In this document: piece by piece, positions 17,362-26,088 of the stretch
How positions within the stretch are numbered: the stretch's first letter is position 1
Layout: each line of letters starts with the position of its first letter
NCBI GenBank assembly: GCA_029210545.1
Contig: JARGFV010000017.1
Span: 1-34,007, forward strand
Origin: a bacterium
Lineage (GTDB): Bacteria > BMS3Abin14
Direction of reading: 5' to 3'
DNA length: 34,007 bases
Position numbers and translations under genes: made by a program
The notes under the pieces: generated by a model
Told to the model about the DNA's origin: nothing
What the model saw: only the letters and a program-made list of their open reading frames with translations
The model's database searches: none

Positions 17362-19365
17362 ATGATGTCAAAACTTGAAGTTACGTTAATGGTCTTTCTC
17401 GCGGCGGCCCTTTTCCTGTGTCCATCGGGAGCGGGGGCTGCCAAGAGCTACAATATCGATTTTAACGATGTCGAGATCCGGCAGGTCATCGAAACGGTGA
17501 GCGAGATCACCGGGAAAAACTTTCTCGTCGACGACCGTGTCCAGGGGAAGGTGACCGTCATCGGTCCGAAATCGCTGACTGCGGCGGAGATCTACCAGGT
17601 CTTCCTTTCCATCCTCCAGGTGAAAGGGTTCGCCATGGTGCCGGCCGGCAAGATCAACAAGATCGTACCGGCTGCCAATATCTCGAGCTACGGCATCGAG
17701 ATGAAGGTGGGCAGGTCAGAAGGGGAATCAATCCTCGACTCCTACGTCACCCAGGTCATCCCTGTCCAGTACACCGAGGCCGAGGATCTGAAGAACCTCC
17801 TGGCGCCCCTCATCCCCAAGACCGACAGCATCTCGTCCTATCCGCCCACCAACCTCCTCATCGTGACCACAACCGAGTCCCTCCTGACCAGGCTCAGCCA
17901 GGTCATCGCCATGGTGGATGTGCCCGGGGCAAGGGAGGAAGTGCGCATCATCCCGGTGGGTTACGCCCCTGTCCAGGACCTGGCCGCCAAGATCACACAG
18001 GTTATCCAGAGCCAGTCCCCGGCGTCGGCGCAGGGCGGCAGGGCGGCCCGCGGACAGCAGCCCGCGGCCGCGGCAGCGGCCTCCCAGGTCAAGATCATCG
18101 CTGACGAGAGGACCAATACCCTCATTGCCATCGGCGACAGCCAGTCCCTTGACCGCATCGAGGACCTCGTCGGAAAGCTCGACGTCCTGGTTCCGGAGGG
18201 GGCCGGGAAGATCCACGTTTACTACCTCCAGCACGCTGACGCCAACGAGCTTTCCAGTGTCCTATCCGGGATCCCGCTGGAAGAGTCCCTCCCCCAGACC
18301 GAGGGTGCGCCCGCTCCGGGAGCGGCCAAGGCGCCGCCCAGGGGCCCGAACGTCAAGTCGGGCATCTCCATCATCGCCGATACGGCCACCAACGCCCTGG
18401 TGATCACGGCAACCCCGGAAGAGCTGGAAGCGTTAAAGGCGGTCATCGCCAAGCTTGACATCCCGCGGGAACAGGTGCTGGTGGAGGTCCTCATCGCCGA
18501 GGTGTCCTTCACCAAGACCCTGGAACTTGGCGTGGAGTGGAGGGTTGCCGAGGATTTTGACGGGGAAGTGCTGGGCATAGCCGGATCCGGCTTCGGGCAG
18601 ATCGACCAGACCGTTGCCGGCCTCCCCGCCATGCCAAACGGTCTCGTGCTGGGAGCCATCGGGAACGAGATCAACTTCAACGGTGTGGCCCTGCCCAACC
18701 TGGGTGCGCTCATCCGTGTCCTGAAGACCGATTCCGATGTCAACATCCTGTCCACTCCCACCATTGTCACCACCGACAACAAGGAAGCCGAGATCATAGT
18801 CGGTCAGACTGTGCCGTTCCAGACCAGCCAGAAGTTTGACGCCAACAACCAGCCCATCTATACTTTCGATTACCGGGACGTGGGACTTACCCTGAGACTG
18901 ACCCCCCAGATCAACAGCAGCCGTTTCGTGAAGCTGGATATCTTCAGCAAGCTCGAGGCCCTCGTGTCCAACGCCATCGGCACCCAGGAACTGGCTCCCA
19001 CGACCCTCAAGCGCCAGGCCAACACCACGGTGGTCGTCAAGGATGGCCACACGGTGGTCATCGGCGGGATGATCCGGGACGACAAGATCGAAAACACAAG
19101 CCGGGTACCGGTCCTGGGAAGCCTCCCTCTCTTCGGTCCCCTGTTCCGTTCCCAGACGACGAGATCTGAAAAGACGAACCTCCTCATCTTCCTGACCCCC
19201 CATGTCATCTCCAGTTCCCAGCGGCTCCAGACAATTGCCGGTGAAAGGGTCGACAGCATCCAGGAGATCCCCGCCGAAATCAGGGACAGGATGGATTTCG
19301 GCGACGACGAGGCGGCAGATCCCCTTGAGCCGGGGGAGCAGAGCGAGCAGGAAAAGGCTCCATGA
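17362..19365 (+). CDS. gspD: Type II secretion system secretin GspD
   Basis: The 667-residue outer-membrane channel has a Sec signal (1 to about 27, ending GAGA then AKSYNIDF). The N0 domain (FNDVEIRQVIETVSEITGKNF) is followed by N1 (VIPVQYTEAEDLKNLLAPLI), N2 (IIPVGYAPVQDLAAKITQVI) and N3 (VYYLQHADANELSSVLSGIP). An Ala/Gln-rich loop inside N2 (about 215-240, QPAAAAAASQ) and a Pro/Ala-rich one inside N3 are low-complexity insertions. The secretin core starts VLVEVLIAEVSF and includes VPFQTSQKF, VGLTLRLTPQI and VPVLGSLPLFGPLFRS. A C-terminal acidic tail follows, where some secretins bind a pilotin, but none is identified. Coupled to gspE by ATGA. Confidence 0.96.
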   Translation: MMSKLEVTLMVFLAAALFLCPSGAGAAKSYNIDFNDVEIRQVIETVSEITGKNFLVDDRVQGKVTVIGPKSLTAAEIYQVFLSILQVKGFAMVPAGKINKIVPAANISSYGIEMKVGRSEGESILDSYVTQVIPVQYTEAEDLKNLLAPLIPKTDSISSYPPTNLLIVTTTESLLTRLSQVIAMVDVPGAREEVRIIPVGYAPVQDLAAKITQVIQSQSPASAQGGRAARGQQPAAAAAASQVKIIADERTNTLIAIGDSQSLDRIEDLVGKLDVLVPEGAGKIHVYYLQHADANELSSVLSGIPLEESLPQTEGAPAPGAAKAPPRGPNVKSGISIIADTATNALVITATPEELEALKAVIAKLDIPREQVLVEVLIAEVSFTKTLELGVEWRVAEDFDGEVLGIAGSGFGQIDQTVAGLPAMPNGLVLGAIGNEINFNGVALPNLGALIRVLKTDSDVNILSTPTIVTTDNKEAEIIVGQTVPFQTSQKFDANNQPIYTFDYRDVGLTLRLTPQINSSRFVKLDIFSKLEALVSNAIGTQELAPTTLKRQANTTVVVKDGHTVVIGGMIRDDKIENTSRVPVLGSLPLFGPLFRSQTTRSEKTNLLIFLTPHVISSSQRLQTIAGERVDSIQEIPAEIRDRMDFGDDEAADPLEPGEQSEQEKAP

Positions 19366-21089
19366 CACCAGCTGCCCTCGATGACCTGATCAGAAAGGCC
19401 CTTTCCGAGGGCGGCTTCCTGAGTCCTGAGCAGCTGGTCGAGGCCGATTATCAGGCACGCCGCAAAGGGGTTGGGCTGGGCAATTTCCTGGTGGACGCAG
19501 GTTACCTCGGGGAGGACCAGTACCTCACGGTGGTCGGTGAGGTGGCCGGGATCCCCTTCCGTGCCGATCTGCCCTCGGGGCCGTCCGTCAGGAACCTTCC
19601 ACACCCCCTTCCTATCCAGTTTGCGAGAAAACACACCGTTTTCCCTTTCCGGGACCCCGAGGACGGCAGCCTCTACGCCGCCGTCAGCCGGATCGACGAG
19701 GAGGTGCTGGAAAACGTCCGGACCCTTTTCTCCGACCAGGTCCAGGCGGTCCTGAGCACCAGGAAGTCGATCTCGGAGGCCATCAACCTGACCTACGAAA
19801 GATCATCCGAATCCGCCGAGGAGGTCATCGAGAACCTCGAGAACGGTGATCTGGCCATCCGCGTGTCCGACCTGGATGAACCCCAGGACCTCCTTGACTC
19901 TTCCGACGAGGCTCCCATCATCAACTTCGTCAACTCGGTGCTCTACGAGGCGGTCAAGGACAGGGCAAGCGACATCCACATCGAACCTTTCGAGGGGACC
20001 CTTTCCATCCGTTACCGCGTTGACGGTGTTCTCCACAACGCGCACCATCTTTCAAAAAAACTGCACTCTCCCATCATCTCCAGGGTCAAGGTCATGGCCA
20101 ACCTGGATATCGCGGAAAAACGCCTTCCCCAGGACGGGCGGATCAGGATCAAGATAGCGGGAAAGGACATCGATATCAGGGTATCCACTGTGCCCACCAG
20201 CTTCGGAGAAAGGGGAGTCCTGAGGCTCCTGGACAGGAGCCAGGTGCTGCTGGGGCTTGAGGATATCGGGATGGCGGGCGACCATCTGCGGGCCATGGAG
20301 CGTGTGACGACCTCAAGCCACGGGATCAGCCTGGTGACGGGTCCAACCGGAAGCGGAAAAACGACGACCCTGTATGGTGCCCTGACACGGATCAACTCCG
20401 CGGACAAGAACATCATCACCATCGAAGACCCCGTGGAATACCAGCTCACCGGCATCAGTCAGATCCAGGTCAACCCGAAGATCAACCTGACCTTTGCCAC
20501 GGGCCTGAGGTCCATCCTTCGCCAGGACCCCAACGTCATCATGGTGGGGGAGATCAGGGATCTGGAGACGGCGGAGATCGCCATCCAGGCGTCCCTGACC
20601 GGCCACCTCGTTTTCTCCACCCTCCACACCAACGACGCCGCCGGCGCGGTGACCAGGCTCATCGATATGGGGGTCGAGCCGTTCCTCGTGGCATCCTCCG
20701 TGACCTCGATCCTGGCCCAGCGGCTCGTCAGGTGTATCTGTTCGAATTGCCGTCGCCAGTATCAGCCGCTGAAAGAAGAACTGGACGAGATCGGGATCAA
20801 GGAGGATCAGATCCCCGAGGGAGGCATCTGGCGAGGTGTCGGATGTGAACAGTGCCTGGACACCGGTTACATGGGCAGGACGGGGATCTACGAGCTGCTG
20901 CTGGTCAACGATGTGATCAAGGCGGCTGTACTCCAGAACCCCGACAGCGGGACGATAAAAAGGGCAGCCCTCGAAGGAGGGATGCGGACCCTCAGGCAGG
21001 ACGGGGCTTCCAAGGTCCTTGCCGGTGTGACCACCATCGAGGAGGTCCTCAGGGTGACCCAGGAAGAAAACGGCCATGCCCCTGTTTGA
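19362..21089 (+). CDS. gspE: Type II secretion system ATPase GspE
   Basis: The 575-residue cytoplasmic hexameric ATPase energises pseudopilus assembly. It has an N-terminal N1E/N2E region (1-150; LIRKALSEGGFLSPEQL is the GspE/PilB N-domain pattern). Walker A GPTGSGKTTT starts at about residue 327, followed by ITIEDPVEYQLTG (Asp box), DPNVIMVGEIRDLETAEIA (Walker B) and GHLVFSTLHTNDAAGAVTRL (His box). The C-terminal zinc module is present, CSNC (about 459-462) and CEQC (about 494-498). The full C1E/N2E arrangement argues for a T2SS motor rather than PilB, and gene order confirms it. It begins with ATGA at the gspD stop and overlaps gspF by 14 nt. Confidence 0.96.
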   Translation: MTPAALDDLIRKALSEGGFLSPEQLVEADYQARRKGVGLGNFLVDAGYLGEDQYLTVVGEVAGIPFRADLPSGPSVRNLPHPLPIQFARKHTVFPFRDPEDGSLYAAVSRIDEEVLENVRTLFSDQVQAVLSTRKSISEAINLTYERSSESAEEVIENLENGDLAIRVSDLDEPQDLLDSSDEAPIINFVNSVLYEAVKDRASDIHIEPFEGTLSIRYRVDGVLHNAHHLSKKLHSPIISRVKVMANLDIAEKRLPQDGRIRIKIAGKDIDIRVSTVPTSFGERGVLRLLDRSQVLLGLEDIGMAGDHLRAMERVTTSSHGISLVTGPTGSGKTTTLYGALTRINSADKNIITIEDPVEYQLTGISQIQVNPKINLTFATGLRSILRQDPNVIMVGEIRDLETAEIAIQASLTGHLVFSTLHTNDAAGAVTRLIDMGVEPFLVASSVTSILAQRLVRCICSNCRRQYQPLKEELDEIGIKEDQIPEGGIWRGVGCEQCLDTGYMGRTGIYELLLVNDVIKAAVLQNPDSGTIKRAALEGGMRTLRQDGASKVLAGVTTIEEVLRVTQEENGHAPV

Positions 21090-22299
21090 GTACACCGTCC
21101 TCGACGGCAGGGGGAAGAGGAAGGCCGGGTTCGTCGAGGCGGCTTCTCAGCAGTCCGCGCGGGAGAGTCTCAAAAAGGACGGCCTGTATATCGTATCCCT
21201 GTCTTCGGCCGCCCAGGGCGGTTCGGTGGCATCCGGGGAATCGATCTCAATCGGCAGGCGCGTCAGCAGAGCGGACCTTGCTTCCATGACCCGCCAGCTC
21301 TCCACCCTTCTGCGTGCGGGCCTTCCCCTGGTGCAGGCGTTGGAGGCCCTGGTCGAGCAGCTTGAAAAACCGGCCCTTCGCAAGACCCTTTCAGGGGTCC
21401 GGAACCTGGTCAACGAGGGTGCGGCGTTTCACGAAGCCCTGGAACGGTACCCCCGGGTTTTTCCCGCCATGTATGTCCAGATGTGCCGGGCCGGCGAATC
21501 GGGAGGATTCCTCGAGCGGATCATGGAACGCCTTGCCGACACCCTGGAAAAAGAGGTGCGCCTCAGGGGAAGGGTCATGGCGGCCCTGGTCTACCCCATC
21601 GTGATGACGGTTCTCGGCGCGGTCTTCCTCCTTTTCCTTTTCGCCTACGTCGTGCCCCAGGTTGTGGGGATATTCGCCGATTTCGGCCGGGCGCTGCCCG
21701 TTCCAACACGGATCCTCCTTTTTGTGAGCGGACTGGTTTCAAGGTACTGGATCGTCATCCTGGCGGTTGTCCTTCTTGCCGTGATCGGATGGCGGTTCCT
21801 GTCGCGAAGCGGAAGGTTCGGGTCCTCTGTGGATGCACTGAGGCTTCGCTTTCCCATGGCCGGCAAGCTATCCCTCAAGGTGGCCACCGTGAGGTTGTCA
21901 CACATCCTGGGGACGCTCCTGGCCAGCGGTGTTCCCCTCATAAAATCCCTGGAGGTCGTGAGCGACGTCATGGGGAACAGGATCCTGTCCGACGCGGTAA
22001 GACAAGCCGCCGTCTCGGTTTCCCGGGGGGGCTCCCTTGCAGACGCGTTCCGCGCAAGCGGGGTGTTCCCCCCCCTTCTGCCGAGGATCGTGGCAGTGGG
22101 GGAACAGAGCGGTGAACTAGCGGAGATGCTCACGGGAGTAGCGGATGCCTATGAAGAGGAGGTCACCCGGACGGTGCAGGCCATGACGGCGGTCCTCGAA
22201 CCGGCGCTGATCCTTGTCATGGCGGGCGTTGTCCTGTTCGTGGTGGTGGCCATCCTGCTGCCGATCTTCGAAATGAACCAACTCGTTCGAACCGGGTGA
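21076..22299 (+). CDS. gspF: Type II secretion system inner-membrane protein GspF
   Basis: GspF is the polytopic platform protein bound by GspE. The 407 residues contain two homologous GspF domains, each ending in helices: MTRQLSTLLRAGLPLVQALEAL (first) and VRLSHILGTLLASGVPLIKSLEVV (second). TM helices are at about 172-196 (VYPIVMTVLGAVFLLFLFAYV), 223-242 and 376-398 (ALILVMAGVVLFVVVAILLPIF). The N-terminus, MPLFEYTVLDGRGKRKAGFVEA, is canonical. It is the last gene of the tightly packed recA-gspF unit, and the next T2SS gene (gspG) is 471 nt away across a repeat-rich gap. Confidence 0.96.
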   Translation: MPLFEYTVLDGRGKRKAGFVEAASQQSARESLKKDGLYIVSLSSAAQGGSVASGESISIGRRVSRADLASMTRQLSTLLRAGLPLVQALEALVEQLEKPALRKTLSGVRNLVNEGAAFHEALERYPRVFPAMYVQMCRAGESGGFLERIMERLADTLEKEVRLRGRVMAALVYPIVMTVLGAVFLLFLFAYVVPQVVGIFADFGRALPVPTRILLFVSGLVSRYWIVILAVVLLAVIGWRFLSRSGRFGSSVDALRLRFPMAGKLSLKVATVRLSHILGTLLASGVPLIKSLEVVSDVMGNRILSDAVRQAAVSVSRGGSLADAFRASGVFPPLLPRIVAVGEQSGELAEMLTGVADAYEEEVTRTVQAMTAVLEPALILVMAGVVLFVVVAILLPIFEMNQLVRTG

Positions 22300-22770
22300 A
22301 AAGGCTTTATTTACCACAGAGGACACCCTTCGATCACGCCATCAGCGTGACTCAGGGCAGGCAGAGGACACAGAGAAAGGCGAAAATCAGGGGGAAGGGT
22401 TCAGGCGTCTGCCGTAAACACCCTGAAGGGAGTTCACCACGGAGACACGGAGAAAATCGGAGGAAGACTGAACCTTGGGGAAAGCGTAACTTTTGTAGTA
22501 ACAATAAAAGCTTTAACGCAGATGGGCGGCTCGCTGGTAGGCTGCCCGACCCGCAGAGAACCGCAGTTAACCTGGTTCATGAATACCATCCAAGATCCAG
22601 GGTTTTAGCTGCGGCCCCCTGCGGCAGCGCCGGGAAAAGGGCGCTATCTGCCCTTCGACGTACTTACGTTTGCTCAGGGCTGTGAGCCTGTCGAACGGCG
22701 GCCCTCTGCGTTACAGCTTTTTAACATTTGGAATCTGGAATGTCGGATTTTAACTGTCAGGAGATTCGGT
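22300..22770. other. Repeat-filled gap between gspF and gspG
   Basis: There is no credible gene. 22316-22376 holds CCACAGAGGACAC and GGACACAGAGAAAGG words. 22433-22450 has TTCACCACGGAGACACGGAG, seen again in decayed form at 24336-24354 and 24597-24612. 22690-22700 has TGAGCCTGTCGAACGG, and 22733-22746 TTTGGAATCTGGAATG just before gspG. These interrupt what is normally one continuous gsp operon. gspG has a ribosome site (CAGGAG, 22758-22763). Confidence 0.7.
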
Positions 22771-23217
22771 ATGAAATATTTGAGAAATAGCGGTCAAAAA
22801 GGCTTCACCCTCATCGAGCTCATGGTGGTCATGGTGATCCTGGCGACCCTGGCGTTCATCGTCGCGCCCAGGTTCCTTGGGGAGCCTGAAAAGGCGAAAC
22901 GCCTGAAGGCGGAGGTGACCATAGCCAACATGGAGACGGCCCTGAAGACCTATTACCTGGATAACGGTTTTTACCCCACGACCGATCAGGGCCTGGAGGC
23001 TCTTGTACGTGAACCCACCACCGATCCCATCCCGGGGAAGTGGCGTGAAGGCGGGTATCTCGAGAAGGGCAAAGTCCCGGCTGATCCCTGGGGCAACGAA
23101 TATGTCTTCCTTTCTCCCGGTATGCACAGTGATTTCGACATCATCTCCTTCGGTGCGGACGGCGTCGAGGGCGGGGACGATCGAAACGCCGACGTCGAGT
23201 CCTGGAACCTCCAGTGA
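22771..23217 (+). CDS. gspG: Type II secretion system major pseudopilin GspG
   Basis: The 148-residue precursor has a type III signal: basic leader of 11 residues ending KG, cleaved before F12 (FTLIELMVVMVILATLAF), with Glu at mature position 5 (E16). After methylation it polymerises into the pseudopilus. The C-terminal domain carries family marks: YYLDNGFYPTTDQGLEALV, DPWGNEY, FDIISFGADGVEGG, the last part of the calcium-binding loop, and NADVESWNLQ. All are canonical for GspG. A GGAG site lies 7 nt before ATG 22771. A prepilin peptidase (GspO) must process it, but none is in the window. Confidence 0.97.
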   Translation: MKYLRNSGQKGFTLIELMVVMVILATLAFIVAPRFLGEPEKAKRLKAEVTIANMETALKTYYLDNGFYPTTDQGLEALVREPTTDPIPGKWREGGYLEKGKVPADPWGNEYVFLSPGMHSDFDIISFGADGVEGGDDRNADVESWNLQ

Positions 23218-23294
23218 CAGCCCGGGGCCTGCCGGAGAACCCGATACAGCCTTCCGGGTGTTGATTGTCCTTCGACAAAATGGAACCGGATAAC

Positions 23295-23834
23295 ATGTCT
23301 TCCGACAAACCAGCCAGTCACGCCGACTTGTCGCGGGCGGCATCCGGCGGCTTTACGCTTCTCGAGATCGTGATCGTGGTCACGGTAGTCGCTCTCGTGG
23401 TGGGTATCACCCTTCCCAGGCTGCCCGATGTTGGCGGCACCAGGATCTACCGCAGCGCCCGCAAGATCGGCAACGCACTCCTGCTGGCCCGCTCCCGTGC
23501 CGTATCCCTTCGTCGATATTACCGTGTCGACCTGGACCTTGAAGAGAACAGTATCGAGCTTTCCTATTTCGGCCCGGAGGGTACCTTTATCAAGGATGAC
23601 GAGCTGCGTCCCGCGGTGCTGGGTCAGAAACATATGACCGATGTGGTGACCGGCAGCGGGGGCAAGACCCGGGAGGGGGAGGGCTCGATCCACATCTCCC
23701 CGCGGGGACAGGTCGAACCGTCCCTCGTGCATCTGGCCGATGACCGCGGGCGCGTTCTCACGGTCATTCCCGCGCCTTTCGGTGGACGGGTGACTGTCAA
23801 CGAAGGCTACCTCGAACTGGCTGCGGGGCTCTAG
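23295..23834 (+). CDS. gspH: Type II secretion system minor pseudopilin GspH
   Basis: A pseudopilin with signal SRAASGG then FTLLEIVIVVTVVALVVG (Glu at mature +5) and a GspH-type core including RKIGNALLLARSRAVSLRRYYRVDLDLEENSIEL. I place the start at ATG 23295 (180 residues, 19-residue leader); ATG 23280 and TTG 23265 would add 5 and 10 residues, and none has a strong ribosome site. GspH is a minor subunit near the pseudopilus tip. The next gene starts directly after its stop. The 47 nt separating it from gspG carry nothing noteworthy. Confidence 0.88.
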   Translation: MSSDKPASHADLSRAASGGFTLLEIVIVVTVVALVVGITLPRLPDVGGTRIYRSARKIGNALLLARSRAVSLRRYYRVDLDLEENSIELSYFGPEGTFIKDDELRPAVLGQKHMTDVVTGSGGKTREGEGSIHISPRGQVEPSLVHLADDRGRVLTVIPAPFGGRVTVNEGYLELAAGL

Positions 23835-24209
23835 ATGATCACGCAGCCGCGGAGGAGAAGGGGTGAATCCGGCTTCACCCTCCTGGAGGTCCTGGCGGCC
23901 CTTTCCATCCTGGGGCTGTCGCTCCTGGTGCTCCTCCAGACCGATGGGCTCAACTCGTCCAGGGCTCTTCATTCCCAACGTCTGCTGGGAGCCGTCAGGC
24001 TGGCTGGAGAACAGATGGAGGAGGTTTTCAGCTCCGGGACCGAAGGCCTGGCATCCGGGGAGGGACAGGATGAAGGCGGCCTGTACCGGTGGGAAAGAGT
24101 CGTGGTTGACACCGAGTATGCCGGGTTGAAGGAGGTGCAACTCACCGTCCGCTGGTCCGAGGGGAGGCGGGAGGAAAGCTACCTCGTCCTTGCCTACCTC
24201 CCGGAGTAA
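23835..24209 (+). CDS. gspI: Type II secretion system minor pseudopilin GspI
   Basis: The 124-residue precursor has leader MITQPRRRRGESG, then FTLLEVLAALSILGLSLLVLLQ with Glu at mature position 5. The rest (ALHSQRLLGAVRLAGEQMEE, RWERVVVDTEY, VQLTVRWSEGRREESYLVLAYLPE) has the short two-sheet GspI pattern; WSEG and the final LxxYLP are typical. GspI normally initiates tip assembly with GspJ and GspK. The start abuts the gspH stop. gspJ should follow but is replaced by a 647-nt gap. Confidence 0.92.
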   Translation: MITQPRRRRGESGFTLLEVLAALSILGLSLLVLLQTDGLNSSRALHSQRLLGAVRLAGEQMEEVFSSGTEGLASGEGQDEGGLYRWERVVVDTEYAGLKEVQLTVRWSEGRREESYLVLAYLPE

Positions 24210-24856
24210 TCCTGACGGACGGGAAAAACGGCGCTTTTCCCTTTCCCCAGAACATCAATGAGCCAGGAAAAGTCCCGGACTGAACTTTTTGCGACCCTGT
24301 CAAGTTTCGGCCGAGCGGCGCAAAGGCCTGGTTTTCACCACGGAGGCACGGAGAAATGCGTAGGAATGCTGAATGTCGGGGGATAAAGCTTGTCATCGCG
24401 AGCCCAAATATAGTCAATTTCCATATTCTTCCTCCCCTCATGTAGGCTTACTTCCTTACCCTTCCTCCCCCTGCCGAGGGGGGAGGATCAGAGGTGGGGG
24501 TGAAAGTGACTGCCGAGGGGGGAGGACCGAGGTGGGGGTGAAAGGAACCTGCCCAGGCGAAGCGATCTCAGGCGTATGCCGTCAGAGCGTAAAGAGCATT
24601 CACCACGGAGCTTGCTATAACAGAAAATCTCAAGCGTGTGAGCGGGGTGACTACCGTCTTGTGCCATTAAGGCGACGTTGTCGACCTTCGCACAGAGCAA
24701 GCTAGCGCCCCGTTTGCACCTTAGCCCGCATGAAGCAAGGTAAGGGCTCCGTTGAGACCCTCGAATCACCAGAGGCGGGCAAGGTGCTATAAATAAAAAG
24801 CTTGACTACAATAAACCAGGTCACAGAGAAAGACAAATGCGAAAAAGGTCGAGGGC
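24210..24856. other. Repeat-filled gap at the expected position of gspJ
   Basis: No pseudopilin-like sequence is seen in any frame on either strand. The 5' part (24222-24310) holds decayed modules of the intergenic repeat: a stem-0 relative (GGGAAAAACGGCGCTTTTCCC) and GAACTTTTTGCGACC. Next come TTCACCACGGAGGCACGGAG (24336-24354), the direct repeat at 24471-24547 and another ATTCACCACGGAG (24598-24610). 24640-24800 shows no known motif and no tRNA. The region just before gspK ends AAAAGGTCGAGGGC, a poor ribosome site. Confidence 0.75.
24471..24547. repeat. Tandem pair of a 38-nt GC-rich sequence, REP-like
   Basis: Two adjacent copies (24471-24509 and 24510-24547) each read CTGCCGAGGGGGGAGGA, then a GAGGTGGGGGTGAAAG ending. 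The first is preceded by TCCTCCCC, which pairs with GGGGAGGA to make a hairpin (about 24463-24486). Confidence 0.8.
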
Positions 24857-25867
24857 ATGATGGTGACTGAATACCCGGTGGCTGAATTCAAAAGGCAAGA
24901 GGGGATTGCCATGATCCTTGCCATCGTGGCGGTCTTCCTCCTTTCGGTCGCGGTCCTGGCGACACGGTCCGGCGTGGACCTGGCCTCCGGGATCGCGGCC
25001 AGTGCCGCGCACGAGACACAGGCGGGTTACCTGGCAAGATCCGGGTTGGCCATGGTCAGCGCCGCGCTGGCAGAGGATGATACAGCTGTGGACTCCTTCA
25101 ATGACGACTGGGCGGCTGCCAACGACATGGGGGCAGTTCCCATCGCGGATGTGGGCTGGGCTGTGGGAAAGGTCACCGACGAGGAAGGGAAGCTGAACGT
25201 CCTGGACCTTGTCAACAAGGATCGGATGTCCGATGAGCTTACCGAACTGGCCGAGATCCGCCTCCTGGATCTTCTCATGATCATCGGCCTGACAGAATCC
25301 AGGGCCGATGAGATCGTTGACAGTCTCGTGGACTGGATGGATGAGGACAGCACCGTGACCGGTTTCGGGGCGGAGGATTCCTACTACGGGTCCCTGGTCC
25401 CGGAGTACAGCTGCCCGGACACTTATTTGATGACCGTTGACGAGCTGGCACTGGTCAAGGGGATCGGGCCGATCCTGCTGTACCAGGGTGAGGGTGAGGT
25501 ACCGCCCCTTCTGCGGTTTGTCACCGTTTACGGGGATAAGGCCGGTGACTACCGGAAAGTGAACATCAATACGGCCCCGGTGGAAGTCCTCATGGCGCTG
25601 GCTCCGGAGATAGACCGGCAGCTGGCAGAGGAGATCGTGGCCTCCAGGGACACCGAACCGTTCACTTCCCCCGCCCAGATCAAGGACGTGCCCGGCTTTC
25701 CCGGGGATCAGTTCTACAGCGAGACCCTCGCTTCCCTGGTCGACGTTTCCAGCTCCCATTTTTCGGCCAGGATCACCGGTGAAACGCCGTCGGCTTCCAG
25801 CCAGGCCTTCGGCGTCTTCAGAAGGACAGGTCAGGCGGTCAAGCTTGTTTACTACAAATCCTTTTGA
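24857..25867 (+). CDS. gspK: Type II secretion system minor pseudopilin GspK
   Basis: The 336-residue precursor caps the pseudopilus tip. Leader MMVTEYPVAEFKRQEG is cleaved before IAMILAIVAVFLLSVAVLA; position +5 is Leu, and the absence of Glu5 is normal for GspK. After the helix, GYLARSGLAMVSAALAEDD leads to the alpha domain with EGKLNVLDLVNKDRM, VDSLVDWMDEDSTV, VNINTAPVEVLMAL and helix-hairpin-helix-like VDELALVKGIG segments, all family signatures. The stop codon lies within the left arm of a perfect 25-bp inverted repeat. It is separated from gspI by the repeat-filled gspJ gap and from gspL by 285 nt of inverted repeats. Confidence 0.94.
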   Translation: MMVTEYPVAEFKRQEGIAMILAIVAVFLLSVAVLATRSGVDLASGIAASAAHETQAGYLARSGLAMVSAALAEDDTAVDSFNDDWAAANDMGAVPIADVGWAVGKVTDEEGKLNVLDLVNKDRMSDELTELAEIRLLDLLMIIGLTESRADEIVDSLVDWMDEDSTVTGFGAEDSYYGSLVPEYSCPDTYLMTVDELALVKGIGPILLYQGEGEVPPLLRFVTVYGDKAGDYRKVNINTAPVEVLMALAPEIDRQLAEEIVASRDTEPFTSPAQIKDVPGFPGDQFYSETLASLVDVSSSHFSARITGETPSASSQAFGVFRRTGQAVKLVYYKSF

Positions 25868-25919
25868 TAATGTGAACCGGCACAAAGAGAAATTGGTTCA
25901 CATTATCAAAAGGATTTGT
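25854..25919. repeat. Perfect 25-bp inverted repeat over the gspK stop
   Basis: Arms at 25854-25878 and 25895-25919 are exact reverse complements, starting ACAAATCCTTTTGAT on the left, around a 16-nt loop. The left arm encodes the final residues and TGA stop of gspK. No T-run follows, so it is not a standard terminator, though the RNA would form a very stable hairpin. 25920-26088 holds no recognisable gene. Confidence 0.95.
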
Positions 25920-26088
25920 GAAAATTACAATTTGGCTTACTGGAAGTCTTCAGTCGAAGTGGAGTCTCCATAGGTCGATGGCATTCTAACCGGAAGAAAT
26001 GGGACACGGATCCAGGTTTCATGAATCCGGATGATACCGAACTGTCTCACTGAGGAACAAGGCCGGATAAATGGAACCAGCATATCCA

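Noticed and set aside
22296-22685. 129-codon frame in the gspF-gspG gap
   Set aside because: Translation follows repeat words (CCACAGAGG, GGAGACACGG); no ribosome site and no domain pattern.
24640-24800. tRNA or small RNA before gspK
   Set aside because: No acceptor pairing or T-loop GTTCGAAT consensus could be assembled.
24210-24856. Frameshifted gspJ remnant
   Set aside because: I read all frames for a pseudopilin signal (G-F-T-L-x-E) or J-type core and found none; the content is repeats.
25779-25973. 64-codon frame over the gspK end and hairpin
   Set aside because: It is an out-of-frame reading of gspK and its inverted copy.
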